A DNA stretch of 64,000 nt from Sphingomonas sp. S-NIH.Pt15_0812 (GTDB lineage Bacteria; Pseudomonadota; Alphaproteobacteria; Sphingomonadales; Sphingomonadaceae): positions 1 to 64,000 of the forward strand of contig NZ_QLJH01000013.1 in the NCBI RefSeq assembly GCF_003951315.1, written 5' to 3'. A program made the translations under genes and the position numbers. Shown one piece after another: positions 33,177 through 39,633 of the stretch. The notes beneath the pieces were generated by a model that worked only from the letters and a program-made list of their open reading frames with translations, was not told where the DNA came from and ran no database searches. Numbering within the stretch: the stretch's first letter is position 1; each line of letters begins with the position of its first letter.

Positions 33177-33718
33177 GCGAGACCGGAACGGAGCAGCGGC
33201 GGCTGCTGATCGTGGAGGATGACGCCGTCTTCGCGCGCACCCTGGCCCGCTCGTTCGAGCGGCGCGGCTATGCGGTGCAGGTGCTGAGCGGGCCGGACCA
33301 GCTCGAATCGGTGGCGGGGACGTTCCGTCCCGGCTTCGCGGTGGTCGACCTGCGGCTGGCGGGCGCGTCGGGCCTGTCGTGCATCGAGGCGCTGCACCGG
33401 GTCGACATGGCGATGCGGATCGTCGTGCTGACCGGCTTCGCCAGCATCGCCACGGCGGTCGAGGCGATCAAGCTGGGCGCGACCAACTACCTGACCAAGC
33501 CCGCCAATACCGACGATATCGAAGCCGCCTTCGCCAAGGTGGACGGGGATGCGGAGGTCGATCTGGCGGCCGCCCCGACCAGCATCAAGACGCTGGAATG
33601 GGAGCATATCCACCAGACGCTGGCGGATAGCGAGTTCAACATCTCCGAGGCTGCCCGACGGCTGGGGATGCATCGCCGCACCCTGGCCCGCAAGCTCGAC
33701 AAGCGGCACATGGGTTGA
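33173..33718 (+). CDS. regA: Redox response regulator RegA/PrrA/ActR
   Basis: A 181-aa two-domain regulator. The receiver domain has Asp59 (FAVVDLRLAG) and Lys109 (NYLTKPANTDDI). The short C-terminal Fis-type helix-turn-helix, SEFNISEAARRLGMHRRTLARKL (153-175), is almost the invariant RegA/PrrA/ActR recognition helix. It controls aerobic-anaerobic and respiratory genes in alphaproteobacteria; the adjacent cyo operon is a likely target, though I could not identify a convincing RegA box there. A hairpin follows at 33738. Confidence 0.95.
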   Translation: MSETGTEQRRLLIVEDDAVFARTLARSFERRGYAVQVLSGPDQLESVAGTFRPGFAVVDLRLAGASGLSCIEALHRVDMAMRIVVLTGFASIATAVEAIKLGATNYLTKPANTDDIEAAFAKVDGDAEVDLAAAPTSIKTLEWEHIHQTLADSEFNISEAARRLGMHRRTLARKLDKRHMG

Positions 33719-33737
33719 ACCACGCCGGGCGAAAAAA

Positions 33738-33758
33738 AGGCCGGTACGAGACCGGCCT
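33738..33758 (+). terminator. Hairpin after regA
   Basis: AGGCCGGT (33738-33745) pairs with ACCGGCCT (33751-33758) across 5 bases. An A-run precedes it and GATAAGCTTTT follows, so the U-tract is displaced. It probably ends the regBA unit and, in the other direction, the Hsp70 gene (A-run as U-run). Confidence 0.6.
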
Positions 33759-33864
33759 GATAAGCTTTTAGGAGAGGATGCCTGAAAGGCCTGCTCCCTA
33801 TGGGCGGCAGCGCAGCCTATGTTAAGTGCAAGTTGACGAATAGGGAATGCAGCGACTGCAATCG

Positions 33865-35187
33865 TCATCCCGGTGTCGTGGCCCAGGTGGCGATGTCGGG
33901 CGACTCGCCGATCAGCGCCAGACCATGGGCGATGGAGGTGAGGGCATCGCCGGTCGCCAGCCGCTCCTCGCCGAAGCGCTCGACGAACAGGCGGTGGATG
34001 CGCGGCGTCAGCGAGGTGCCGCCGGTCAGGAAGACGCGGTCGATCGCGGCGGGATCGATGCCGGCCGCCGCGAGCGCGCGATCGACCGCCTGTTCGATCC
34101 GGGCGATGTCGGGGGCGATCCAATTCTCGAAGTCGCGGCGATGCACCTCCGCCTCGATCCGCAGGCCACCGCCGTCGAAGACGAACCGCGCCTGCTCGGA
34201 GGCCGACAGGTCGCGTTTCACTCGGCCCACCGCGTCGTACAGGCGATAGCCCTGTTCCTGCTCGATCACCGCGATCATCCGTGCGATCGCTTCCGGATCG
34301 AGCGCGGCGCGGCGCAGCTTCTCCAGATCGGCGAGCGTGCGGCGGTTGCGCATCAGCGCGAGTCGCGACCAGTCGCCGAAATCACTGAAATAGCCGGCCG
34401 GGATTTCCAGCACCTTGTCGAACGAGCGGTAGCGGCCGCCCTTGCCGAGCAGCGGCATGACCAGATGATCGACCAGGCGATAGTCGAAGCGGTCGCCGGC
34501 GATGCCGACGCCGGCATGGCCCAGCGGCACGCAGCGCCGCGCCGCGCCCGGCGCCTCGATCCGCACCACGGAGAAGTCGCTGGTGCCGCCGCCGAAATCC
34601 GCGACCAGCACGGTCGCCGGCCGGTCGATCGTGGAGGCATAGCTGAACGCCGCGCCGAGCGGTTCGTAGACATAATGGAGGTCGACGCCCGCTCCGGCCG
34701 CCGCCAATTTCGCGAACATCGCATCGTAGCGGCTGCGCGCCAGCGCCTCGTCCGGGCGGTGGCCGACCCATTCGACCGGCCGTCCGACCACGATCCGCGC
34801 CAGCGGCTGGTCGAACGCGCCGTTCGCCCGCGCGATCATGTGGTCGAGGAAGCGAGCGCCCAGTTCCTCGAAGCGGAAGCGCCGCTCGAACACCGTGGCA
34901 TGTTCGAAGCTCGGCGCGGCGGCGACCGACTTGAACGACTGGAGGAAGCGGCTTCCCTCGGGGAACTCGAGATATTCGGCGATCGCCCATGGCCCTGCCG
35001 CCGATTCCAGTCCACCGCGCGCCGATTCCTCCTGCCAGAAGCACAAGGCGGAACGGAACACCGGGGACGCGCCATCCGGGCCGGCGATCGGCACCAAGGC
35101 GGACTCGCCGCCGCGCGCGATGGCGGCGACCGAATTGGTGGTGCCGAAATCGAAGCCGAGCACGGCGGGTGGGGCGGGGTCGGTCAT
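33865..35187 (-). CDS. Hsp70 family protein, YegD-like
   Basis: A 440-aa protein with an actin/Hsp70 ATPase fold but no substrate-binding domain of DnaK. FDFGTTNSVAAIA at the N terminus is phosphate loop 1, VLVADFGGGTSDFSVVRIE (about 191-209) is phosphate 2, and VFLTGGTSLTPRIHRLF is the adenosine motif. The length and VVGRPVEW fit YegD-type atypical Hsp70s, whose clients are unknown. It is followed in the same direction by nothing until regA; the HIRAN gene lies 50 bases upstream and is transcribed the same way, so the two may form an operon. Confidence 0.9.
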   Translation of the reverse strand: MTDPAPPAVLGFDFGTTNSVAAIARGGESALVPIAGPDGASPVFRSALCFWQEESARGGLESAAGPWAIAEYLEFPEGSRFLQSFKSVAAAPSFEHATVFERRFRFEELGARFLDHMIARANGAFDQPLARIVVGRPVEWVGHRPDEALARSRYDAMFAKLAAAGAGVDLHYVYEPLGAAFSYASTIDRPATVLVADFGGGTSDFSVVRIEAPGAARRCVPLGHAGVGIAGDRFDYRLVDHLVMPLLGKGGRYRSFDKVLEIPAGYFSDFGDWSRLALMRNRRTLADLEKLRRAALDPEAIARMIAVIEQEQGYRLYDAVGRVKRDLSASEQARFVFDGGGLRIEAEVHRRDFENWIAPDIARIEQAVDRALAAAGIDPAAIDRVFLTGGTSLTPRIHRLFVERFGEERLATGDALTSIAHGLALIGESPDIATWATTPG

Positions 35188-35237
35188 CGCTCGCTGGTGC
35201 TACAGGGACGATGGTCCGCGCAAGCCGGCAAAGCCGC

Positions 35238-35666
35238 TCATGCGCCCCATTCGGGCCCGTCGGGATCGGGGTGGAAACCGCTGTCGTCGGCCTCCGGCGC
35301 GGCGACCGGAGGCGGATCGCCGGTCTGCGTGATCGGCGGCAGCCGCTGCGGGGCCTCGCCGCCGAAGCGCAGCCGGATATAGGCGACGGCGCCCGCCATG
35401 CCCTGGAACATTGCGACGACAGGGACGCCCTGACGCAAGCGGCCGCCGATCCAGGGGGCACGTTCGGCGGTCAGATAGCCGATCTGGACGCCGCGTTCGC
35501 TCAAGACCGCGACGGCATGGGGATCATGGGGGTTGCGGGGTTCCGGACGCAACGACACCGGGTCGCCCGGATGGCAGAGCAGCGCCTCGAACCGGCGACT
35601 GCCGCGATCAGCATTGGGATAGTCCAGTCCGACCACCGCGAGAGTCAGTTCCTCCACCGAAGCCAC
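35238..35666 (-). CDS. Stand-alone HIRAN domain protein
   Basis: A 142-aa protein whose first 100 residues are a HIRAN domain: LAVVGLDYPNADRGSRR, the PGDPVSLRPEPRNPHDPHAVAV core and QIGYLTAERAPWI. HIRAN domains bind 3' single-stranded DNA ends in Rad5/HLTF, and stand-alone bacterial copies are thought to recognise damaged or stalled DNA. The C-terminal 40 residues are acidic and Pro-rich, probably disordered. The start is GTG at 35666, with GGGAGG only 2 bases upstream; a second GTG three codons later is an alternative. It may be co-transcribed with the Hsp70 gene. Confidence 0.8.
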   Translation of the reverse strand: MASVEELTLAVVGLDYPNADRGSRRFEALLCHPGDPVSLRPEPRNPHDPHAVAVLSERGVQIGYLTAERAPWIGGRLRQGVPVVAMFQGMAGAVAYIRLRFGGEAPQRLPPITQTGDPPPVAAPEADDSGFHPDPDGPEWGA

Positions 35667-35946
35667 GTCCTCCCAAGATAATCCATAACGGACATATGTC
35701 GCTGCAAGCCTATGTTTTGAGGCGGAAAGTCAGTCATCCCGTCGCGTCGCCGCAATATTTCCCGATAATTTGCAGATCATCAATCCGACGGGCTGCAAAA
35801 CTATATCCATTTTACGACGGAATGGATACAATATCCAACGCATCGGGCCGCGGGACAAGCTGACGAGGCAGCATCGTCTTTTGGCATGTCGATGCGAGGG
35901 AATGAGGGTATTTGATGTCGATCCGCCCTGATCTTCGGGCTCTTCG

Positions 35947-36321
35947 ATGAGCCGGCGGGACAAAGTCCCGGCTATTCCGAGCGATATCGCCATGCTGGCC
36001 TTGCGGCTGTGGCATGAGCGTCGGTGGCGGGATCGACATTTCCGGGCGTTTAGCGACTTGTTCGCCGATCCCGCCTGGAATCTTCTGCTCGACCTGCTGG
36101 TATCCGAGTCCGAGGGTCGATCGGTATCGACCACCGCCGCCTGTATGGCGTCCGGCGTCGCCGCATCGACGGCCCTGCGATACATCAACCTGCTCGAGGA
36201 GCGCGATCTGGTGATGCGGGTGCCCGATCCCAGCGACGCCCGCCGCATGTTTGTGAAACTTTCGCCGGTCGGGCGGCGGGAGATGATCGCCTATCTGCGA
36301 TTGATCGAGGGCCAGCGCTGA
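35947..36321 (+). CDS. MarR-type winged-helix regulator
   Basis: A 124-aa DNA-binding protein. The HTH is at about 60-90 (SVSTTAACMASGVAASTALRYINLLEERDLV) and the wing at 90-115 (RVPDPSDARRMFVKLSPVG), typical of MarR. It lacks the long N- and C-terminal dimer helices of full MarR proteins. The 280-base AT-richer gap before it (35667-35946) has TATG/CATATG stretches but no operator that I can define. The downstream gene on the other strand is the small protein at 36340. Target genes are unknown. Confidence 0.8.
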   Translation: MSRRDKVPAIPSDIAMLALRLWHERRWRDRHFRAFSDLFADPAWNLLLDLLVSESEGRSVSTTAACMASGVAASTALRYINLLEERDLVMRVPDPSDARRMFVKLSPVGRREMIAYLRLIEGQR

Positions 36322-36339
36322 GGGCCGCCCCCGAGCCGG

Positions 36340-36531
36340 TCAGACGGCAATGGCGTCGCTATTGCGCGACAGTGACTGGAACAGCGCGCGCTCGACCGGT
36401 GTGAGGCCGGACAGGCGCTCCAGCGTATCGGGCTTGATGTTGTTGCCGAGTTCGATCGCGGGCAGCGGGCTGCGGTCGTCGGCGGCAATACGGTTGTTGG
36501 CCCCGAACAGGGTCAGCTTCACTCGGCTCAT
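36340..36531 (-). CDS. Small conserved-looking protein of unknown function
   Basis: A 63-aa protein starting MSRVKLTLFGANNRIAADDR, then PLPAIELGNNIKPDTLERL and GLTPVERALFQSL. AGAGGA lies 5 bases upstream of the ATG at 36531, and codon bias fits real coding. There is no membrane segment; the C-terminal half looks helical. It is the last gene of the minus-strand run that begins with the lysis cassette, 243 bases downstream of the endolysin gene. That 242-base gap (36532-36773) shows no further convincing gene. Confidence 0.55.
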   Translation of the reverse strand: MSRVKLTLFGANNRIAADDRSPLPAIELGNNIKPDTLERLSGLTPVERALFQSLSRNSDAIAV

Positions 36532-36773
36532 GGATGTCCTCTTTGCGCGCGACCGAGTCACGGCCGGTCGCCAAGGGGAACAATGCCGCAACGGGCGACC
36601 GGTTCCACCGCTCGACCGACCCGCATCTGATCACGCGATATTCGGTGACGACCATCGCCCCCGGACATTCAAAGCGGCGTACTCGGCGTCCGCTCCGTGC
36701 CATTGTCGTTGCCGGTCTGGCTGCTGGCGAAGGGACGCATCGTGAAATCCTCTGGATCGCGGGAAAGGGGCGA

Positions 36774-37517
36774 TCAGGCGGGCAGGCCGGCCAGGCACAA
36801 TGTCCGCTCGCGCCGGCGGCGCAGCAGCAGTCCGCGCACCGGTCGGCCGCCGGCGAAGCGGAAGGCGAGGAACCGGTCGCAGCCCTGCCGCCAGCGCCCG
36901 GCGGCGAAATGCCGGGCGATGCTGGAGCGGCAATAGCCGGCGACGCCGATGTTGAAGGTCAGCCGCGTCACGGCGGCGAGCTGGTTCGGCCGCTCCGCCA
37001 GTTCGGGCGAACAGGCGAGCGCACCGGCCATATGCGCCCGGGCGTCCCGCCGCAACAGCGTCTCGCATTCGGCATCGGTGCGATACTGTCCGGCGCGCAC
37101 ATCCGGCCCGGTATGGCCGAAGCAGATCGTCGCGACGCCGGCGATATCGGCATAGCCGGTGTTCCGCTTGCCCTCATCCCCGCGCAGGCCGGCGATCGCC
37201 AGGGCCAGGGCGGCCGCGATCGCGGCCGTGCCGCCGACCGCCCTGGCCGACAGGGCCCCGCGCTCCGCCGGTCGCGGCCGATGGTCGCGTACCGGCTGGG
37301 GCAGCAGGCGTGCGACGACGACCAGCGCGAACAGGATCATGCCCAGCCAGTCGCCGGCCCGCGCCGGCAGCAGCGCGCGAAGCTCGACCGGCATCACCGC
37401 CCACAGGTCGAGCAGCCGCTCCGGCATCAGCAGCATCGCGGCATAAAGAAGTGAGCCGAACGCCGACAGGCGCACGGACCACCAGCGCGAGGCGTCGCGC
37501 CAGTCGATACGGGTCAT
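36774..37517 (-). CDS. Holin-like domain fused to a SAR-type GH24 endolysin
   Basis: A 247-aa protein with two parts. Residues 1-90 are a holin-like module with two hydrophobic helices (about 20-36 and 56-73). Residues 91-247 are a phage lysozyme of glycoside hydrolase family 24, starting with a weakly hydrophobic Ala/Gly-rich segment (93-111, GGTAAIAAALALAIAG) that looks like a signal-anchor-release sequence. The T4-lysozyme catalytic triad is complete with the right spacing: Glu115, Asp124, Thr130 (EGKRNTGYADIAGVAT). FNIGVAGYCRSSI and CDRFLAFRFAGG complete the domain. The ATG at 37517 has GGAG 6 bases upstream. No phage structural genes are nearby. Confidence 0.85.
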   Translation of the reverse strand: MTRIDWRDASRWWSVRLSAFGSLLYAAMLLMPERLLDLWAVMPVELRALLPARAGDWLGMILFALVVVARLLPQPVRDHRPRPAERGALSARAVGGTAAIAAALALAIAGLRGDEGKRNTGYADIAGVATICFGHTGPDVRAGQYRTDAECETLLRRDARAHMAGALACSPELAERPNQLAAVTRLTFNIGVAGYCRSSIARHFAAGRWRQGCDRFLAFRFAGGRPVRGLLLRRRRERTLCLAGLPA

Positions 37518-37554
37518 ATGCATCTCCGCTGGGGCCCCGGAGCCGGGGCGGGCC

Positions 37555-37671
37555 TTAGTCCGGTCGGATGGTGCGTCGCCGGCGGCGCAGGGCGGCGACG
37601 ATCAGGCGCAGGGCGGGCTGGGCGTGCAGGGCCAGGCACGCCACGACCAGCAGTGCCGGGATCTGGCTCAT
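37555..37671 (-). CDS. 38-aa membrane peptide, candidate small holin or spanin partner
   Basis: This short gene encodes a peptide with one hydrophobic stretch (about residues 5-16, PALLVVACLALH) and a very Arg-rich tail (LRRRRRTIR). Its ATG overlaps the stop of the upstream coiled-coil gene (ATGA), and it ends 38 bases before the endolysin start, so it is embedded in the lysis cassette. The Cys in LVVAC could be a lipobox, which would make it an outer-spanin-like lipoprotein; alternatively it is a one-helix holin or antiholin. Evidence is position and overlap only. Confidence 0.5.
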   Translation of the reverse strand: MSQIPALLVVACLALHAQPALRLIVAALRRRRRTIRPD

Positions 37672-37958
37672 TTGCCTGCGCCCCTGGTCATCATCTGCAA
37701 GGTCGCCTCGATCCGCGCGGTGCGGACGTCGATGGCGTTGAGCAGGTCCTGGCGGCGATCCTCGCGCTGTTCGAGCTGGCGGACCTGGGTCTCGACCTGT
37801 TGCAGCCGCTGTTCGCGCTGGCCGTCGCCCCGGATCGCGCCGGCCAGCACGGCGGCGGCCGCGATGATCGTGCAGATCAGCGTCAGCAGATCCTTGGTGG
37901 CCATGCGCGGCGGCGGCGGGGCGGTGCCGGGCGCACTCGATGGTAGGGCGGTTGCCAT
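37668..37958 (-). CDS. Membrane-anchored coiled-coil protein, spanin-like topology
   Basis: A 96-aa protein. A Pro/Ala-rich N terminus is followed by one hydrophobic helix (about 24-42, LLTLICTIIAAAAVLAGAI) and then a strongly charged coiled coil (about 46-90: REQRLQQVETQVRQLEQRED...). This is the layout of phage inner spanins (Rz) and of many lysis-cassette accessory proteins, but the coil is short and no sequence family is recognised. AGGAG precedes the ATG at 37958. It overlaps the 38-aa gene. Confidence 0.65.
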   Translation of the reverse strand: MATALPSSAPGTAPPPPRMATKDLLTLICTIIAAAAVLAGAIRGDGQREQRLQQVETQVRQLEQREDRRQDLLNAIDVRTARIEATLQMMTRGAGK

Positions 37959-38000
37959 GATCTCACTCCTTCGCAGCCAGATATTCGTACTTGTTTTGTT

Positions 38001-38243
38001 CTATACCGGATCGTGCGACAGTCCCACGCTGGCGCGTGCGGCGGCGAGCTGATCGGGATCGCGGATCCAATGCGCACCTGTCTCGAGCTGGGCGCGGAGC
38101 AGGTTGCGACACCCCTCCGTCGCCATGCAGCGATCGGCATGATTGGTGCCGACCGCCTCAACCCAAGACGGATCGTCGCCGATGCACTCGGCTGCGTCGG
38201 CGGAAGCGGCCATCGCCACCTCCGCATCCATGATCGGGGTCAT
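38001..38243 (-). CDS. Small soluble protein, first gene of the lysis cassette
   Basis: An 80-aa acidic protein with no membrane segment and three cysteines (AECIGDD, DRCMATEGC). AAGGAG lies 7 bases before the ATG at 38243. I do not recognise the family. It is divergent from the S24 repressor gene, and the shared gap 38244-38385 carries the repressor-type operators, so it is probably the first gene repressed. Confidence 0.6.
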   Translation of the reverse strand: MTPIMDAEVAMAASADAAECIGDDPSWVEAVGTNHADRCMATEGCRNLLRAQLETGAHWIRDPDQLAAARASVGLSHDPV

Positions 38244-38280
38244 CCTGTCGCTCCTTCGGCAAGGTCGGCTTATGGCCGGC

Positions 38281-38383
38281 TGTCAGCAAGGTACGACCAT
38301 ATATCAGCAAACGCTGACATTAAAAAGCGAAAATCGGTTCATTTTGGCGGTGACGGCCCGAGTAATGCAAGCTAGTGCTGACA
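38281..38383. promoter_or_regulatory. Operator array between the lysis cassette and the S24 repressor
   Basis: The half-site TGTCAGC / GCTGACA recurs. 38302-38319 reads TATCAGC-AAAC-GCTGACA, almost a perfect 18-bp palindrome. 38366-38383 reads TGCAAGC-TAGT-GCTGACA with the same spacing, ending 2 bases before the repressor start. A lone half-site TGTCAGC is at 38281-38287. Multiple sites with equal N4 spacing in a divergent promoter are typical of CI/LexA-type autoregulation. Confidence 0.65.
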
Positions 38384-38385
38384 TC

Positions 38386-39102
38386 ATGCCTGCTGATCCC
38401 CTGACGCTCTACGACCGGCTGATGGCCATCAAGCCGGTCGGCCTGTCGGCCAATGCCTGGACCGTCCGCGCCAATCTCAACCGCAACGTGCTGAGCGACA
38501 TCCGCCGTCGCGGCGCGGCGCAGCATGATACCGTCGAGAAGCTGCTGGCCGCGATCGGCGTGACCTTCGCCGAGTTCGAGGCGGGCCAGCGCGCCGCCGA
38601 GCAGGAGCCGCCCGATCGCCGACCCTTCCTCGCGCTCCGCGGGCCGGACCGGCCGCGCGACGTGCCGATCGTGGGGACGGCGCTCTGTTCGGACATCCGG
38701 CTTCCCGACTCGGACGAGCCGGTCCAGGTCGAGGCGATGGAGATGCAGATGGACGATGTGATCGACTATGCCCGGCGCCCGCTGACGCTCGATCACAAGC
38801 GCGACATCTATGCCCTGTATTTCCGCGGCGTCTCCATGGCGCCGCGCTATGAGCCGGGGGAGCTGGGTTATGTCGACCCCAATCGCCCGCCCAGCACCGG
38901 CGACTATGTGGTCGCGCAGATGCGCCGCCCGGATGGCGATGGCGAGCGAATCTTCACCGTCATCGCCAAGCGCTTGGTCCGCCAGAGCGCCTCCTATTAC
39001 GAGTTCGAACAGTTCAACCCGGCCTCCACCTTCCGCGTGCCGCGCTCGGCGGTCGCGCATCTCCACCGCATCATCCCCTGGGACGAGCTGGTGACCTTCT
39101 GA
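38386..39102 (+). CDS. S24 family (LexA/CI-type) repressor
   Basis: A 238-aa protein. The N-terminal region (about 1-65) is a small helical DNA-binding domain (LSANAWTVRANLNRNVLSDIRRRG). The C-terminal S24 peptidase domain (about 115-238) has Ser150 in FRGVSMAPRYEPGE and Lys195 in VIAKRLV, the catalytic dyad of self-cleaving repressors. The linker reads VPIVGTALCSD, where an Ala-Leu or Ala-Cys type bond replaces the usual Ala-Gly cleavage site. I chose the ATG at 38386; one at 38365 lies within an operator. It probably represses the divergent lysis genes and itself, with induction through RecA. Confidence 0.82.
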   Translation: MPADPLTLYDRLMAIKPVGLSANAWTVRANLNRNVLSDIRRRGAAQHDTVEKLLAAIGVTFAEFEAGQRAAEQEPPDRRPFLALRGPDRPRDVPIVGTALCSDIRLPDSDEPVQVEAMEMQMDDVIDYARRPLTLDHKRDIYALYFRGVSMAPRYEPGELGYVDPNRPPSTGDYVVAQMRRPDGDGERIFTVIAKRLVRQSASYYEFEQFNPASTFRVPRSAVAHLHRIIPWDELVTF

Positions 39103-39295
39103 CCGCGTGGCGAGTCGCCGGCCAGAACGGCGGCGTTCGCTTCAATCATGGCCGATGATCGGTCGTATGACGGGCCGATGCTGGCGGGGAGGGGGCTGCC
39201 GGGCGAGGGACGAAAGCCGGATCGCCTTCCCGGCCGTCATCGCCGACACAATGCCGGGATGTGCTACATCGCGTCTTCACATCGACCGAGACGCC

Positions 39296-39318
39296 AAAAG
39301 CGGCCCCGAAGGACCGCT
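39296..39318 (-). terminator. Terminator of tRNA-Gly
   Basis: On the minus strand, AGCGGTCC-TTCG-GGGCCGCT forms an 8-bp stem (one G-U pair) capped by a UUCG tetraloop and followed by TTTT (the AAAA at 39296-39299). It lies 26 bases past the tRNA-Gly 3' end. The rest of the 241-base gap after the S24 gene shows nothing else. Confidence 0.75.
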
Positions 39319-39343
39319 CTTGCTACACGACTTTATGAAAAAC

Positions 39344-39418
39344 TGGAGCGGGCGAAGGGATTCGAACCCTCGACCCCAACCTTGGCAAGGTTGTGCTCTA
39401 CCCCTGAGCTACGCCCGC
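39344..39418 (-). tRNA. tRNA-Gly (anticodon GCC)
   Basis: Read on the minus strand, the acceptor GCGGGCG (39418-39412) pairs with CGCCCGC (39354-39348). The D arm GCTC...GAGC, anticodon stem-loop with TTGCCAA (anticodon GCC) and T arm GGTTCGAATCC are all present, and CCA is encoded at 39346-39344. No sequence of the T-arm or 3' end is repeated in the window, so it does not look used as an att site here. Confidence 0.97.
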
Positions 39419-39530
39419 TCTGGCGTCCGTCCGACCGGGTGGTCGGTGGGTGTGCGGCGCTCCTAGCGGTGGGTCCGGAATCGCGCAAGCGTTAATTTCA
39501 AAAAAGTTGCGGCTTGGCGGATGGTGTTCA

Positions 39531-39545
39531 GAACAATAGAAGAAC
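39531..39545 (+). promoter_or_regulatory. SOS (LexA) box upstream of the imu relic
   Basis: GAAC (39531-39534), 7 bases, GAAC (39542-39545). This is the alphaproteobacterial LexA operator. It ends 4 bases before the ATG of the short imuA-like remnant and 84 bases before imuB, as expected for the imuABC SOS mutagenesis operon. Confidence 0.8.
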
Positions 39546-39549
39546 GTCC

Positions 39550-39633
39550 ATGCGCGACTCACCCGTCCTGCCGGTAGCTCCAGCCGGGCCATCGCTCGCC
39601 GCTTCCCGGCCTTGGGCGGAGCGCGGCCGGTGA
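39550..39633 (+). pseudogene. Vestigial imuA
   Basis: A 27-codon frame from ATG (39550) to TGA (39633), directly behind the SOS box and overlapping the imuB GTG start by 4 bases. That is exactly the junction an intact imuA would make with imuB. The product ends SRPWAERGR, like the C terminus of ImuA proteins as I remember them. Normal ImuA is about 230-260 aa with a RecA-like fold, so nearly all of it is missing. The best reading is an internal deletion that kept the promoter and the coupling signal. Confidence 0.5.

Noticed and set aside
36578..36608. Second EcfG-type promoter (GGAAC near 36578)
   Set aside because: The downstream element is CGGTT rather than CGTT, the spacing is off, and no plus-strand gene follows.
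36532..36773. Additional small minus-strand genes between the endolysin and the 63-aa gene
   Set aside because: Short frames exist, but they lack ribosome sites and any recognisable features.
39344..39418. tRNA-Gly as an attachment site for the neighbouring phage-like cassette
   Set aside because: No integrase gene and no second copy of the tRNA 3' end were found in the window.
39103..39466. Plus-strand open frames across tRNA-Gly
   Set aside because: They run through the tRNA and its terminator and have no start signal or family features.
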